Under the pieces are notes generated by a model that was not told the DNA's origin, did no database searches, and saw only the letters and a list, made by a program, of their open reading frames with translations. A stretch of DNA of 64,000 nt from NCBI GenBank assembly GCA_045837725.1, contig JBEWZL010000253.1, forward strand, positions 186,001 through 250,000, read 5' to 3'. The translations under genes and the position numbers were made by a program. Position 1 is the stretch's first letter. Every line of letters begins with the position of its first letter. The stretch comes from Vermamoeba vermiformis. Lineage: Eukaryota > Tubulinea > Echinamoebida. Below are positions 24,494 to 34,997 of this stretch, piece after piece.

Positions 24494-25736
24494 TTATTGT
24501 TTGAAGCTGAAGCCGCTGTTCGCATTGGTCGGTGCAGGCGGCTCTTCAGGCTCCGGTTTCTTGGGCGCAGTGCGGTACTCGGGCTTGAGTTCGTAAGTGC
24601 TCTTGTGCTTGCCACTCGTGTTGTAGCTGCACACTTCGTTCAGCACTTCTTTGAGGTAGTTCTGCAGCGATTAGCAACAGACCAATCATGTATATATATA
24701 TACACACAGCACACTTACGACGGGCTGATTGCAGTAGGTGTTGAGGTCCTTGAGGGTCCAGTAGTCCTGCTTTCTGAAGGCCTTGAAGATGAGCTCCAAC
24801 AGCTTCGTCTTGTCCAATCGCTCGCGCTTGTCAGCCACGCCGCGCTCATCGACTTGTTGACGACGCTTGACCAGTGTGTTCGTGAAGGACTTGGAGGCAC
24901 TGTCCCCGGTGCCAATGTCGTCCTTGATTTTGATTGGTCGACCTTTCTTTTCTGCGAGATTTCGTCGCTGGGCCATCACTTGTCTGGCACGTGTCAAAGT
25001 TAGACTTGCACGCAGAATTCAGTGAATGCGCCTTACTTGTACTCGGGGGCATTGATATTCGCTTTCATTTCAAATCGATACTGCACGAGGCCCTCCATGG
25101 CCAGCAGTCCTGCGTTGAGGGGTCAGATCTGCGCAAAGAAAGCAATTCTTCAACAGCACGTACCGTCTTTAGTCTCAGAAAATATTTCCATAGGCACTGC
25201 CGCGGTGATAGGTGCCATGTTGTAGTCTTTGGGAATAGAGGTGTCTGTTTTCAGTACAAGCGAGACCTGTGAATGGTCAGAATCGGATCTGACTCGTTTG
25301 ATAGCGTTCATTTGAATTATTGCGATCAACATAAATTGTCGGTGCAGTCAAATAAATATCGCAATATTAATTAGATCGTTGATGACAGAAGAATTTGCAA
25401 ATAAATAAAGAAAATTTTCAAAATATTCTAAATATTCATTATCGCATTGTAGCGCTTAAACAATCGTTCGGTTATCATCTAAATATTATTTCATCGTTTT
25501 AAGAATTCGCTGGAATTAATTAGACATACATCTGCTTGATTTGCACCTTCACGGCGCTGAATTCTGACTCTGCCGAGCTCACTGCCCGCAGGATTCTTCA
25601 GCCACTCTTCAGCGACAAAATTGGGCACTTTAACGAGCCACAGCTTGGTGTTGGCTTTCGCTACATTGACTTCTCCTAACAGATGTGTGTCGTCATCATC
25701 GCGTCCATCAATGTCCATACGATTGTTGTTCGACAT
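24494..25736 (-). CDS. GTF2F2: Transcription initiation factor IIF subunit beta (RAP30)
   Basis: TFIIF small subunit; brings RNA polymerase II to the promoter. The start ATG 25734-25736 opens MSNNNRMDIDGRDDDDTHLL. The dimerisation domain follows (ANTKLWLVKVPNFVAEEWLK, then GSELGRVRIQ joined to VSLVLKTDTSIPKDYNMAPI). The C-terminal winged helix is LLELIFKAFRKQDYWTLKDL, then YLKEVLNEVCSYNTSGKHK and STYELKPEYR. Four to five exons, stop TAA 24494-24496. The tail is Pro/Glu-rich. It shares a 133-base divergent gap with the YjbQ-family gene. Confidence 0.93.
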
Positions 25737-25869
25737 GTTGCGCCACTATTACACAATACTAGCGACATGTTTTTTGGCTAGTTGTTTGTGATCTGCAGCA
25801 AAGTCGCGACTATTTCTGCAAGAATTGACGCAAAGTTTTGTTAGTGACACGAGCAGCGCATTGAACAAC
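25737..25869. promoter_or_regulatory. Probable bidirectional promoter of GTF2F2 and the YjbQ-family gene
   Basis: 133 bases between opposite start codons. No TATA box or dispersed palindrome is evident. The assignment rests only on position. Confidence 0.5.
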
Positions 25870-26515
25870 ATGAAGAGCTATCGCAAAGAGTTGTGGTTCA
25901 AAACGAAGAATAGGACCGAGTTCATTAACATCACCCCGCAAGTCGAGAAGTGTTTGGAGGAGAGCGGGATCAAGGAGGGCTTGTGTCTCGTGAATGCCAT
26001 GCACATTACTGCATCGGTGTTTATTAATGACGATGAGTCTGGTACGTGCTCGTAACAACAACTACTACTAGTAACAACAATACGCAAGCATGAATAGCGA
26101 AGCATAAATTAAAATTGAAAAATATTCCATTCGGATTAGCAGCCGTGTCTGACTAGGTACTGTTATTATGAAGGACTGCACAAGGATTTTAAAGAATTTT
26201 TGGAACAACAAGCACCGCAGAACAAGCACTGGCACCACAACACTCCCGGTACGTGTCGGATGTGTGCAGTTATTCGTCCTATTGTGGCTGACTATGCCTG
26301 CAGGCGATGCCAATGGTGATGCACATGTGAAGCGAATGGTAAGTACAGTACACTGAGCGCACACACCACTCACATCCACGCAGCTGTTCGGTCGTGACGT
26401 GACAGTGGCCATCACCGAGGGCAAGCTCGACTTTGGGCCGTGGGAACAGATCTTTTACGGCGAATTTGACGGTCAACGTGACAAGCGCGTGTTGGTGAAG
26501 ATCATTGGTGCTTAG
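25870..26515 (+). CDS. UPF0047/YjbQ family protein
   Basis: Small conserved protein of about 137 residues. It opens [20 protein letters not shown]. The family block follows: [20 protein letters not shown], then [40 protein letters not shown] and [20 protein letters not shown]. The clustered His, Glu and Asp residues are the conserved probable metal or active-site set. Bacterial YjbQ has been linked to a weak thiamine-phosphate-synthase-like activity, although its true role is uncertain. This is of interest because a thiamine fusion pair sits at 59-62 kb. Four exons; the stop is TAG 26513-26515. Confidence 0.92.
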
Positions 26516-26661
26516 TACGGACAATAGTACTGCAATTAAATAGGGCTTTAGTCGCACTCGATTTGGATTTATTTACAAGGCTGAACAGCGTCTTAATTAA
26601 GGTGCGCTATTCAATGGTGCAACACTATGCACAATAGCACTCGCTGCATATTCGCGCTGCA

Positions 26662-28170
26662 CTAGCGTCGGAACAGTTTCTTGTTGAATTTGCTCGAGCT
26701 GATCTGATTGCTGTTGCTCGCTTTCAGACGTCGATAGGCCTCGCGCAAGTGTTCGGGTCTGATCGCGCCTGTGTCGCCCCACTCCTCCATGATCGACCGC
26801 GCTGCACATCACGTTATTGCTGCAATTGCACACTGAGGTAACGTACCGGTCTCAACGAGTTCCCCGACAAATATCTTGGTGATGCCCGACATGACAATCA
26901 CACTCGGCAGACTCACTGTGGAGCCCGAGATCTGCGCCATCAACTGCAAAGAGTGCATTAGTGAGCAGGCACGTGATCAGAGGCATGAGTGATATGCGCT
27001 AGTTGTGTACTCACGCGTTTAATGGCAGCTTTCGGAAAACTCGATCGCCGATACACTTCGTACCGGTCCATTTGTTCGGGTGTGAACTGCGACAAGAGCA
27101 CTCTAAAAATAGCTGGTGAGCGATTACTATATTAGGCAATCAGCTGTTCACTGAACCACGTACTTCATTCGCTTGCCAAACTCCTCGCTCTGTGCCGCAC
27201 GTTCCTCTTCCTGTGACAAGACATGAGTATTTGCAGCACCGCTAGCGTCACTCGTAACGTACAAACAGGCCCTCATCGATCTTCTCGTCGTCATCGTCAG
27301 TGTCCTCGCTCTTCTCTTCCTCGTCCTCGTCCTCATCACCCTCGCTCTTGTCTTCGTCGTCCTCGTCATCGCGCTCGTCTTCATCTTCGTCCTCGTCCTC
27401 GTTGCTGTTGCCCTGTCAATGGCCGCGGCGCAGTCAATATCACTCCGAGACTACACCGCTCTGCTGCACGACATACCCGCTTCGATTCAGTCTCCAGATC
27501 CAGCTCCGTGTCCTCCACGTCCTCCAAGTCCTCGTCGTTCTTCTTCTTTGGCGTTGCTTTGGCGGCATTAGTATTGCTCTCTTCACCTTCTTCTTTCTTT
27601 TTATTCTTCCGCGGTTTCTTCGTTGGTGGACCTTCCTTATTTGGATTGTTCGGGTCATCGGGCTGTTTGCGTTTGCGAGGCTGTTTGGGCGCGTTTGGAT
27701 CTTTTTCTTTTTTAGGTTTGGGAGGCGCATTAGGATCCTTAGGCTTCCTCGGCTTAGGTGGTGCATTAGGATCTTTTGGTTTGCGAGGTTTAGGCGGTGC
27801 ATTTGGGTCTTTTTCTTTTTTTGCTCGGGCTGTTACGCAGTCAGATCCGATCCACATTAAATCAACAACAAATGGCCAAAAAATATTTTTAAAAATATTT
27901 TCTCAATAATATAAATACATAATTAAGATAGTAGACTCGAAATTATACGCTGTGCATTTAAAATAAATTTAGAAAAGTACGCAACATTTTTCACTATTAA
28001 TTTCACACCATCCTTGCGCACCACATGAATAATAGACGCTACGTACGCTTTTTCTCTTTGTCACCACTAGCGGGTGTCTTTTTTGTTCCTGAAGCTGCGC
28101 CTGTTGTTGGAGTTGCAGGCGTGGCTGGTGTGCCAGGAGAAGGCCCGAACAAATCGGGCATATCAGACAT
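26662..28170 (-). CDS. TAF11: TFIID subunit TAF11 with a repeat-rich N-terminal extension
   Basis: Histone-fold subunit of TFIID that pairs with TAF13. The C-terminal half is diagnostic: [20 protein letters not shown], then [20 protein letters not shown] and [20 protein letters not shown], then [15 protein letters not shown]. Upstream is a long acidic Glu/Asp tract (about 27250-27420). Before that stands a basic segment with three near-identical [12 protein letters not shown] units and two related ones (27650-27825). Exon one, starting at ATG 28168-28170, reads [20 protein letters not shown]. The extension makes this TAF11 far longer than usual. KDPNAP is also how HMG boxes begin, but no HMG helices follow. 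Divergent from ALG7 with a 134-base gap. Confidence 0.9.
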
Positions 28171-28304
28171 GATGTGCTCTATACGCTGTGTATTGATACA
28201 ATTGTGTGGTTGCTTTTTTTGGCTGCGTTCGTTTGGGTGGTGACAAGGCACAATTACTTCACACGAGATTTTATTCCTCTATTTATTTTTCAACGCAACC
28301 ACCA
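28171..28304. promoter_or_regulatory. Probable bidirectional promoter of TAF11 and ALG7
   Basis: A 134-base gap between opposite ATGs, with T-rich and A-rich patches but no clear TATA box. The assignment rests on position. Confidence 0.5.
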
Positions 28305-29767
28305 ATGTCCAGCGCACGATTACTGTTCCAATTAGGCATATTAGGAGGCCTTGGATCTGTCGTTCACAGTGGCTTCAATGACCTTATCAGATGGCAGTTC
28401 TACGTGCTCATGTCCGTAGTTCTCGGTGCCTATTTAGCCACCATCTACTTGATCCCTAAAGTCAAGGAATATTGTTTGAAAGCTGATTTGTTTGGCAGAG
28501 ATATTAACAAGAACTCCACTGAAAAAGTGTAAGATCTGAAATATTTCCGACTATTTTAGAATAATTATACAACGCGATTATTATATCCAAGCGACATCAT
28601 AATAATTTTTACAATTAGACCCGAGTCTCTTGGTGTGGCTGTTGGAGTTGTATTTATTGTGGCCGCTGTGTTGGTGCAACCTTTAATGACATCAATGGTA
28701 AGTCTAATTTTTACTTGTAAAATACCTTCAGTATAATGCATATACGCACGATCAATTAGCTCATTAATTTTTAAATTTTAACTTTCTGACACGTCATTCA
28801 CGGATTGGCTTCTCAGTACTAATTCATTACACCCAACTAGCTCGGTCAATACAATGCCGCCCTATTGAGCATCTGTTTAATGTGGTTCTTGGGATTTGCA
28901 GACGACGTGTTTGATCTGCGCTGGGCCATCAAGATCTTCTGCTCCTTCATCGCGACACTGCCCCTGTTAGTCGCTTACAGTGGTCCTACAAACATCATTG
29001 TGCCCAAACCTCTCCGCGAGTACCTTGGCGGCGAGCTCACGATTGGCTACTTCTATCACTTGTACATGTCACTGATCGCTGTGTTCTGCACCAACAGCAT
29101 CAACATTCACGCGGGCATCAATGGCCTCGAAGCCAGTCAATCAGCCGTGATTGCCGTGTCGATTATCATCCACAACTTCATTGAGCTCAGTGGTCCCTAC
29201 GGCGACGGTCATTTGCTCTCGCTCTACATCATGTTCCCATTCTTGGCGTGCGTGTTGGCACTCTTGTACTTCAACTGGTACGTGTGACAATGCGTTGATA
29301 GTGCGTCACACTAATATACCTTATTTTCAGGTACCCCTCGCAAGTGTTCGTGGGTGACTCGTTCACGTATCTCGCAGGCATGACCTTTGCAGTGAGCGGC
29401 ATTCTCGGTCGATTCAGCAAGACCTTGATGTTGTTCTTCTTGCCCGAACTGCTCAACTTCATTCTCTCCATACCGCAGCTCTTGCGCATCATTCCCTGCC
29501 CCAGACATCGTTTGCCCAAGTAAGTTTCATCGATGCACGCAGTATTTCCGTGCACACCGTACTAATCCTACCTACAGGTTGGACGAGAAGACAGGCAAGT
29601 TGAACTACACCAAGAACTTCACTTTGCTCAATGCTACTCTCTTCCTCGTTGGTCCCACGCACGAGAGAACACTCTGCATTTACATGATCATGTTCCAGAT
29701 CTTCTGCTCTGCTGTCGGCTTCGGCATTCGGTACAGCGATAGATTGACCAACGCTTTTTACGACTAA
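28305..29767 (+). CDS. ALG7: UDP-GlcNAc:dolichyl-phosphate GlcNAc-1-P transferase (first step of N-glycosylation)
   Basis: Integral ER membrane enzyme (human DPAGT1) that starts the dolichol-linked oligosaccharide. It starts [15 protein letters not shown] and contains about ten hydrophobic segments. Signature motifs are complete: [11 protein letters not shown] (the DDxxD-type metal site), [27 protein letters not shown] and the cytosolic loop [20 protein letters not shown]. It ends with [11 protein letters not shown]. Five exons; the stop is at 29765-29767. It has near-normal length and no lesions. Confidence 0.96.
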
Positions 29768-29933
29768 GCATGTATTTCACGATAAACGCGGTACCGTACT
29801 GCAACTAAATTTGATAAAATTTTGGTTGTGTTCGTCCTAGTAATTTTTGCTCACCAAACAAAAAAACACAGAACACCAAACGAGTTTGGTAGGCAAAGCA
29901 CTTTTGATAGCCAAAAGCCTTTGATGGATCAAG

Positions 29934-31632
29934 AGCAGGCTAAAAATGTAGACCTGCCTGGTCTTAACGAAGCAGATCAACAAAAGGTTGCTGAAGCAGC
30001 CGAACAATCATTCCAATACACGTACCCAGGTGCTTCCTTGCAACGAATAAATTATACCTTGTCTGTAAGTAGCACTTTCGATTTTTTTTCGCATTTTCGT
30101 TTTCGTTTCGGATTAAATCTCATCTGGTTTCATCTGGGCTAATCCGTTTCGGTAGGGCATCGATCCGAACAGCGGACATGAGTACCAACAACAAGGAGAT
30201 GGCATGGATTCGCAAGTGGTACGCATTATTTGCTGGCGAAAGCTTTTGTTGTTATCGGTAATTTGCGCGGGAACTGATCTCACATCAATTAAGGTTCTGG
30301 GCTTGCAAGGACAGGGCATAGTAGGAATGCAAGATGATATAAGTGATGACAGCAAGTCAGAAGACGACGGCGATGGTAAAAAACCTCGATCGAAGAAGCA
30401 GTTAGAGCAAAAGAAAGTGGTAGTCAATTTCATCAAAGCAGTGACTCGGGTGAGCGACGAGATTATGCAAGGTTACTCTGTGGCTGGCAAGCAAAAATCA
30501 TTTCCACTGGACAAGGTAAGGACTGTCCTGCTATCTATGAGACGAGAAGAGTATTGACGCGGTCGATGGCAGCAAAAACTGCTGGATCTGTTCTCTTCGC
30601 ACGTGCAAATTGATCCGCCAGTCACACCGTCAGTGTTTTGGAAGTATACAAAGCGAGAGGTCTACACTGATAAGAACTTGCATCGTAACAGAAAGATGGG
30701 CGGATTCAAAGGTAGGTTTTTAAGGTCTAATCTCATATAATAGTTAGTTAATTAACAGTTAATTATAATAATACTTCGACACTAGGCTTGAGTGGCGTGC
30801 AGTTCCGCAATCCTGAGAATCAAGAGGACCGCAATATTATGGACCGCAGACTGGCTAAGATTGAACAGCACTTGATCCAGCCAAAAGAGAACTTGTACAA
30901 CATTTTGAGGTACTGTCAGTGGCCTATATGAGTGCTCGTCTATTAACTAACAGCCCGTCATTAGCTTTTACAACCGCGAGTCCGAGACTACACCAGCCAA
31001 GAAAGAGCACGGCAATCGCAGGAAGCGCAAAGCCACGCCCGATCAGATGATGGGCATGGAGTACGTGCAACTGCCTTACACTCTGCGCACAGTACGTCAC
31101 AGCACTGATGTTGCATGAACTATGTGTATTAACACGACACTAGGACGGCTTGGACATGACGCAACAAGCACTCGGCGAGGCACATGAAGTGACGGTGGAC
31201 CTCAACAACAGCACCGATGCGGGCAAAGACGAGCAGTCCTCGAGTGAAGGTCCTGAGCCCAAGCGACGCAAGCTGATGACTGGCAGCGACAGTGCGCAGC
31301 GGCAAGTGACAGGTGTCAACGGAGATGTCAACAAGAGTGTCACGCAGCAGTTGATTGATGTCACTGGCGTGGCTTATCCGTCCATTGTGCTGAGTCCTAC
31401 TGCACTAGAGACACTGCGGCTATTGAATGTAAGTACTAGCCAGGTGCTCCGTATTAAGTTATAGTCGTTAGAATGGATCTTTAACCGACACTTGCAGGAT
31501 CCTGAGCTGTTATCGTTGCTACGGCAATTGAAGGACTTGCAGCAAGCGTTGAGCGCCAATGCATTGGCTCCACATATAGTAGCGGCACCAGTAGTGGCGA
31601 ATGTTATACCTGGCACGAGTACGCCAAAGTAA
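29934..31632 (+). CDS. Unrecognised, probably nuclear protein
   Basis: Starts at ATG 29934 (MDQEQAKNVDLPGLNEADQQ), has about seven exons and ends at TAA 31630-31632. Visible features: an acidic/basic stretch (DDISDDSKSEDDGDGKKPRS), a conserved-looking middle with VVNFIKAVTRVSDEIMQGYS, then FWKYTKREVYTDKNLHRNRK, a basic cluster GNRRKRKATPDQ and a second one EPKRRKLM that resembles a nuclear localisation signal. A C-terminal helix LLSLLRQLKDLQQALSANAL could dimerise. No family recognised. TGACAGGTGTCA lies in an exon at 31307-31318, encoding VTGV. Confidence 0.65.
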
Positions 31633-32480
31633 CGGATGTAGATTTGTAAAAAGTAAATTGTAATAAATGCGACAAACAAAATAACACAGTTTAAATTACT
31701 GTAATAATATTTAACCCACAAAATAAAATTATTTCTTCAATCGATGAGCATGTAACCGAAAAGGAATTTGGATTCTCGATCCTCGATCTCAAATTTACTT
31801 GGAGGGGAATGTCATTCACCGTACCATTATCTTATTGTAGCTTCTTACTACCATTTTTTTCTGTAATTTGTGGACAAACGTTAATTCTACGTTCGATCTG
31901 GTTTGTCCGTTAGTCAGATCATCCTTGTATTGCCCACACAGCTCTGTAATTCAGACTAACCACAACATATTTCTTGTGTGTGGAGGCAAAGGGACGACCC
32001 ATAACTTTTTGGTTGTTGAGTTGCGGACAGATATTTTGTGGCTGCGTGTTGACTGGTGTAAATTGGGCAGAGTAGTCATTGGTGCACGTTATGTTATTAA
32101 CTGTGAAATCACCTTCTGGACGAGTACACGTTTGGAAGCGTTATATAGATTCGTTTCAGCGCTGGAACAAATTCAGGTCGGGTATTTCACTAGTTGTAGC
32201 TTATCGGTCGGAGTGGTTCATCGTCTTCTCACCAATTCTTCAATATCTGATGCGACTGAGAACACGGTGGATATGCTTCGTCAAGGCTACAGCTTTGAAA
32301 TTCTTCGATTTGCGACCTGTTCGCGGTGAATTCATCGTGGACAGGTCACTCACCCCCCCTACAGTCATATGATTGTAGATCTATCACTTGACGCAACCAC
32401 CTTGCACTCGCCCGCAAAATTCTTTTTTTTTGTCCAAACGAATGATCGAAAAGGTCTATTTACATGTTTCACCGCTGAGT
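31633..32480. other. Intergenic region with open stretches but no supported gene
   Basis: A plus-strand frame at 31868-32329 starts without ATG and has no motif. The minus strand shows short protein-like pieces with plausible donors (near 32230-32350, ending IEEFQSCSLDEAYPPCSQSH; and near 31915-32075, containing YSAQFTPVNTQPQNICPQ). I could not join them to a credible start. It may hold a small, poorly conserved gene. Confidence 0.4.
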
Positions 32481-34836
32481 TTACAGTGCCTTTGAGGCGT
32501 CTTTCATAGCTGAGTCGCCCATTGAAGTGAATCCCATCGCTTGGTGCAAGTTGGGATTGTTTTGCATTGCTTCACTAAGGCCTGACACTTCCTCTTTCAA
32601 GTCAACTTCCAGTGCTTTCAAAGTGTCACGGAGATTTTGCAAGCCAAACAAGTAAGTCTCGTCGCGCTTGCTAGCAGGAAAGCTGTGCGCAAAATCGATC
32701 ATCTTCACGTCTGCATTGCCGCCTTCACCCTCGTACATCAACAACACGCTGCTCGACAAGAACAAGAACGTCTCTTGTTCAGTGAACCATGCAATCAATT
32801 CTTCGAGTCTTTTCACCAATTTAGGAATGACATCGACGCGGTGTATCTTGCCTGTGCGCATGTTAGTTCAAATCAATGGCCATCGAGCCGTACCATTGAA
32901 GAAGTACTGGCGCATGGTCTCGTTGAGTGCAGTGACGTTCTTGCTGCTCTCGAGTCCGCCCTTGTTCAACACTTGACCGTCAGTCTGCCACACCTTCATG
33001 CCGGCCACACGAAATCCCAACACGTGTGAGGTCGTCATATTGCTCACAACGCTCTGTTTGAATCGTTTGAGTACACTCGCATTCGGATCTGTGCCCGAAG
33101 AATTTCCGCCCATTTTGATGTCCATCACACTCGGGGACTTGTAGCCTTTGAGCAAGTTCTCTAAAATAATGTAATCTGTGCACGAGTTAAGGGCCAATCA
33201 AATAGTCAACGCAGTCTAAGTAACAATTATTGTGAGGATACGAGAGGGCGTGCTGACGTGGCTAGTTTGGCTGGGCGAGTTGGGCTGTTCAATGTAAATT
33301 GAGCCGTAGAACTTGGGGAAGTAGTTGGCGGGAATTTTAGGGTCTTTTTCGATCTCGTCTTTCAAATAGACGTAGAAGCCGTATTCGTGACTGTTGAGTG
33401 GCTTCAAGATGGTGTTGCCAGTTTCATCGGCCAGCATGGACATCTTGCCCTTGTGACCTGCGACTTGGTGGTCGAACATCTTGTACTTGCACTCCGAGGC
33501 AGCTGTCATGGGGGTCAGTCAAATGCGTTAGAGTGTCAAAAGCGTCAGTTACCTTGCAGCGCTGATTTTAAGCAGAACTTGACCGTGTTTTGCACTATTT
33601 TGTCGTCTTGAAAGGCCACAGCAAAATGTGAAAATTCAATGTTGTCTGCGTCTTTGAGATTGATCCTTAATGCAGCTAGTTAGAGACAATAAATGTGAAC
33701 ATGATCGTACCTCTTCAATATACCGGCCACGCTGTACTTCTGTTCGTCAGTGTCGCTCAGCCCTTCAAACTCACTCGCGCGAGGAGGTGAATAGACCAAG
33801 TTGTTCAACTCGTCCACGGTCAGCTTGCCGTCGTTGTTCTCGTCCAACAGTTTGAAGGCCCCTAGTGCAGCTATTATTAGCACTCATAATGCTGCAGTGT
33901 CATTGTTGTAGACTCACAGATTAGCTTTTGCGTGGGAGTCGCATGTTTGACACGTGACATGCCAATTAAGAACTCGCGCAAACAGATCTTATCGCTGTAC
34001 GCGTGTCGTGGGCTCATTCGTGTGCTGCCACCCGGTGGTGATGTGATATTTCCAAATAAGGTAATGTACATCTCACGCCAGAATCCTTCGCTGCCACGAT
34101 AGACCGCTTTCTGCACGTCTTTGATAAAATCATCGCGGGCTACTGTACCGGACGTGTATTTTTTGCTAAATAAGGAAATATACTTTTGCAGCTTCTCCTT
34201 AGTAACTATGAACGGTATATTTAAGAGGTAGCTCTCAATAACAAGTTGTACGTACATCCAGTTTTCTCCATCAAGTCTTCGTAATTTGCATCTGACATAG
34301 AAGCCAAATTGAGCGATGCGACCTATAATTTGGTAACGATTAAAAATGTACGTAATTGCCGCGCACAATCGAAATTTCCTGCCTTTTTCGCAATGCAATC
34401 CATCCATTCGAGTTTCTCCTTTTCAGATGCGGCTTGAATAAAATATTTTCGTCGCTCGGATGTTATACTGAAGCAATATTCCTTGTTGTCGATTTGTTTT
34501 TCTTCTCCGAGGGCGCTACCGAGTAACGGAATGCGACCCGCGATATCAACTTTCTACGCTGCCATTAATTATCATACAAAAAATGCATTATCATGCTTTG
34601 ATTCATACCACGTCAGTCGGATTGGGTTTGGAGCGAAAATAATAAAGATTATCCTCGTATAAAATTACCCATCGTTTTTTCCAGTTCTTAACAACATCGC
34701 CTATACATGATCAATAAGTATAAATTATTAGTTAAGCAATAGTACATTAAAGCAACGTACCGCGCTTGTTTAACCACCCTTCTTTTTCTTTCGGGCTAGA
34801 CAAAGTGAATGGCAGATCTGAGGCTGGTTTAAGCAT
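32481..34836 (-). CDS. PH + EF-hand + inositol polyphosphate kinase fusion protein
   Basis: Start ATG 34834-34836. The PH domain spans the first four exons (KEGWLNKRG joined to DVVKNWKKRWVILYEDNLYY, ending EKLEWMDCIAKK). Then comes a helical linker, and an EF-hand near 33800-33860 reads KLIWAFKLLDENNDGKLTVD. The C-terminal IPK catalytic domain follows: FDHQVAGHKGKMSMLADETG, then PKFYGSIY, the inositol-binding motif PSVMDIKMGG and the ATP/metal motif KMIDFAHSF. All joins hold in frame through GT-AG introns plus one apparent GC-AG intron after AKK (near 34385). The likely reaction is phosphorylation of inositol polyphosphates (IPMK/IP6K type), recruited by PH to membrane phosphoinositides and perhaps gated by calcium. 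The domain order is unusual; substrate specificity is not readable. Confidence 0.88.
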
Positions 34837-34997
34837 TTAAGTTGGTGTTTATATTTATCTCTATTGACTAATCTGATCTTCGTGGTATGCTATTCTTTAT
34901 CATAATTAATAACAGTTTGTTCGAAAAATGCGCGAAATTTTGAGATTTGTGAACCATCTGAGACACGTGCAATAAATAAAGGTTTTAGGTACAGAAT

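Larger units (their letters stand above)
115..27112. repeat. Dispersed palindrome CTA-W4-TAG (MEF2-site-like)
   Basis: Copies at 115, 3956, 6835, 7298, 7371, 11424, 13086, 14475, 15636, 16599, 17036, 22462, 22757, 23038, 23291, 24195 and 27103; the commonest form is CTATTTTTAG or its complement. At 3956, 13086, 16599 and 23038 the terminal TAG is the 3' splice site. At 15636, 23291 and 24195 the motif lies in coding sequence. Confidence 0.9.

Noticed and set aside
27640-27830. HMG-box domain in the TAF11 extension
   Set aside because: Only the opening KDPNAP motif repeats; the aromatic and basic helices of an HMG box are missing.
27223-27909. Long Ser/Arg-rich plus-strand frames across TAF11
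   Set aside because: They mirror the acidic and basic low-complexity exons of TAF11 on the other strand and have no motif of their own.
31868-32329. 153-residue plus-strand open frame
   Set aside because: No ATG start, no motif and no splice partners; protein-like pieces also appear on the opposite strand, so neither is supported.
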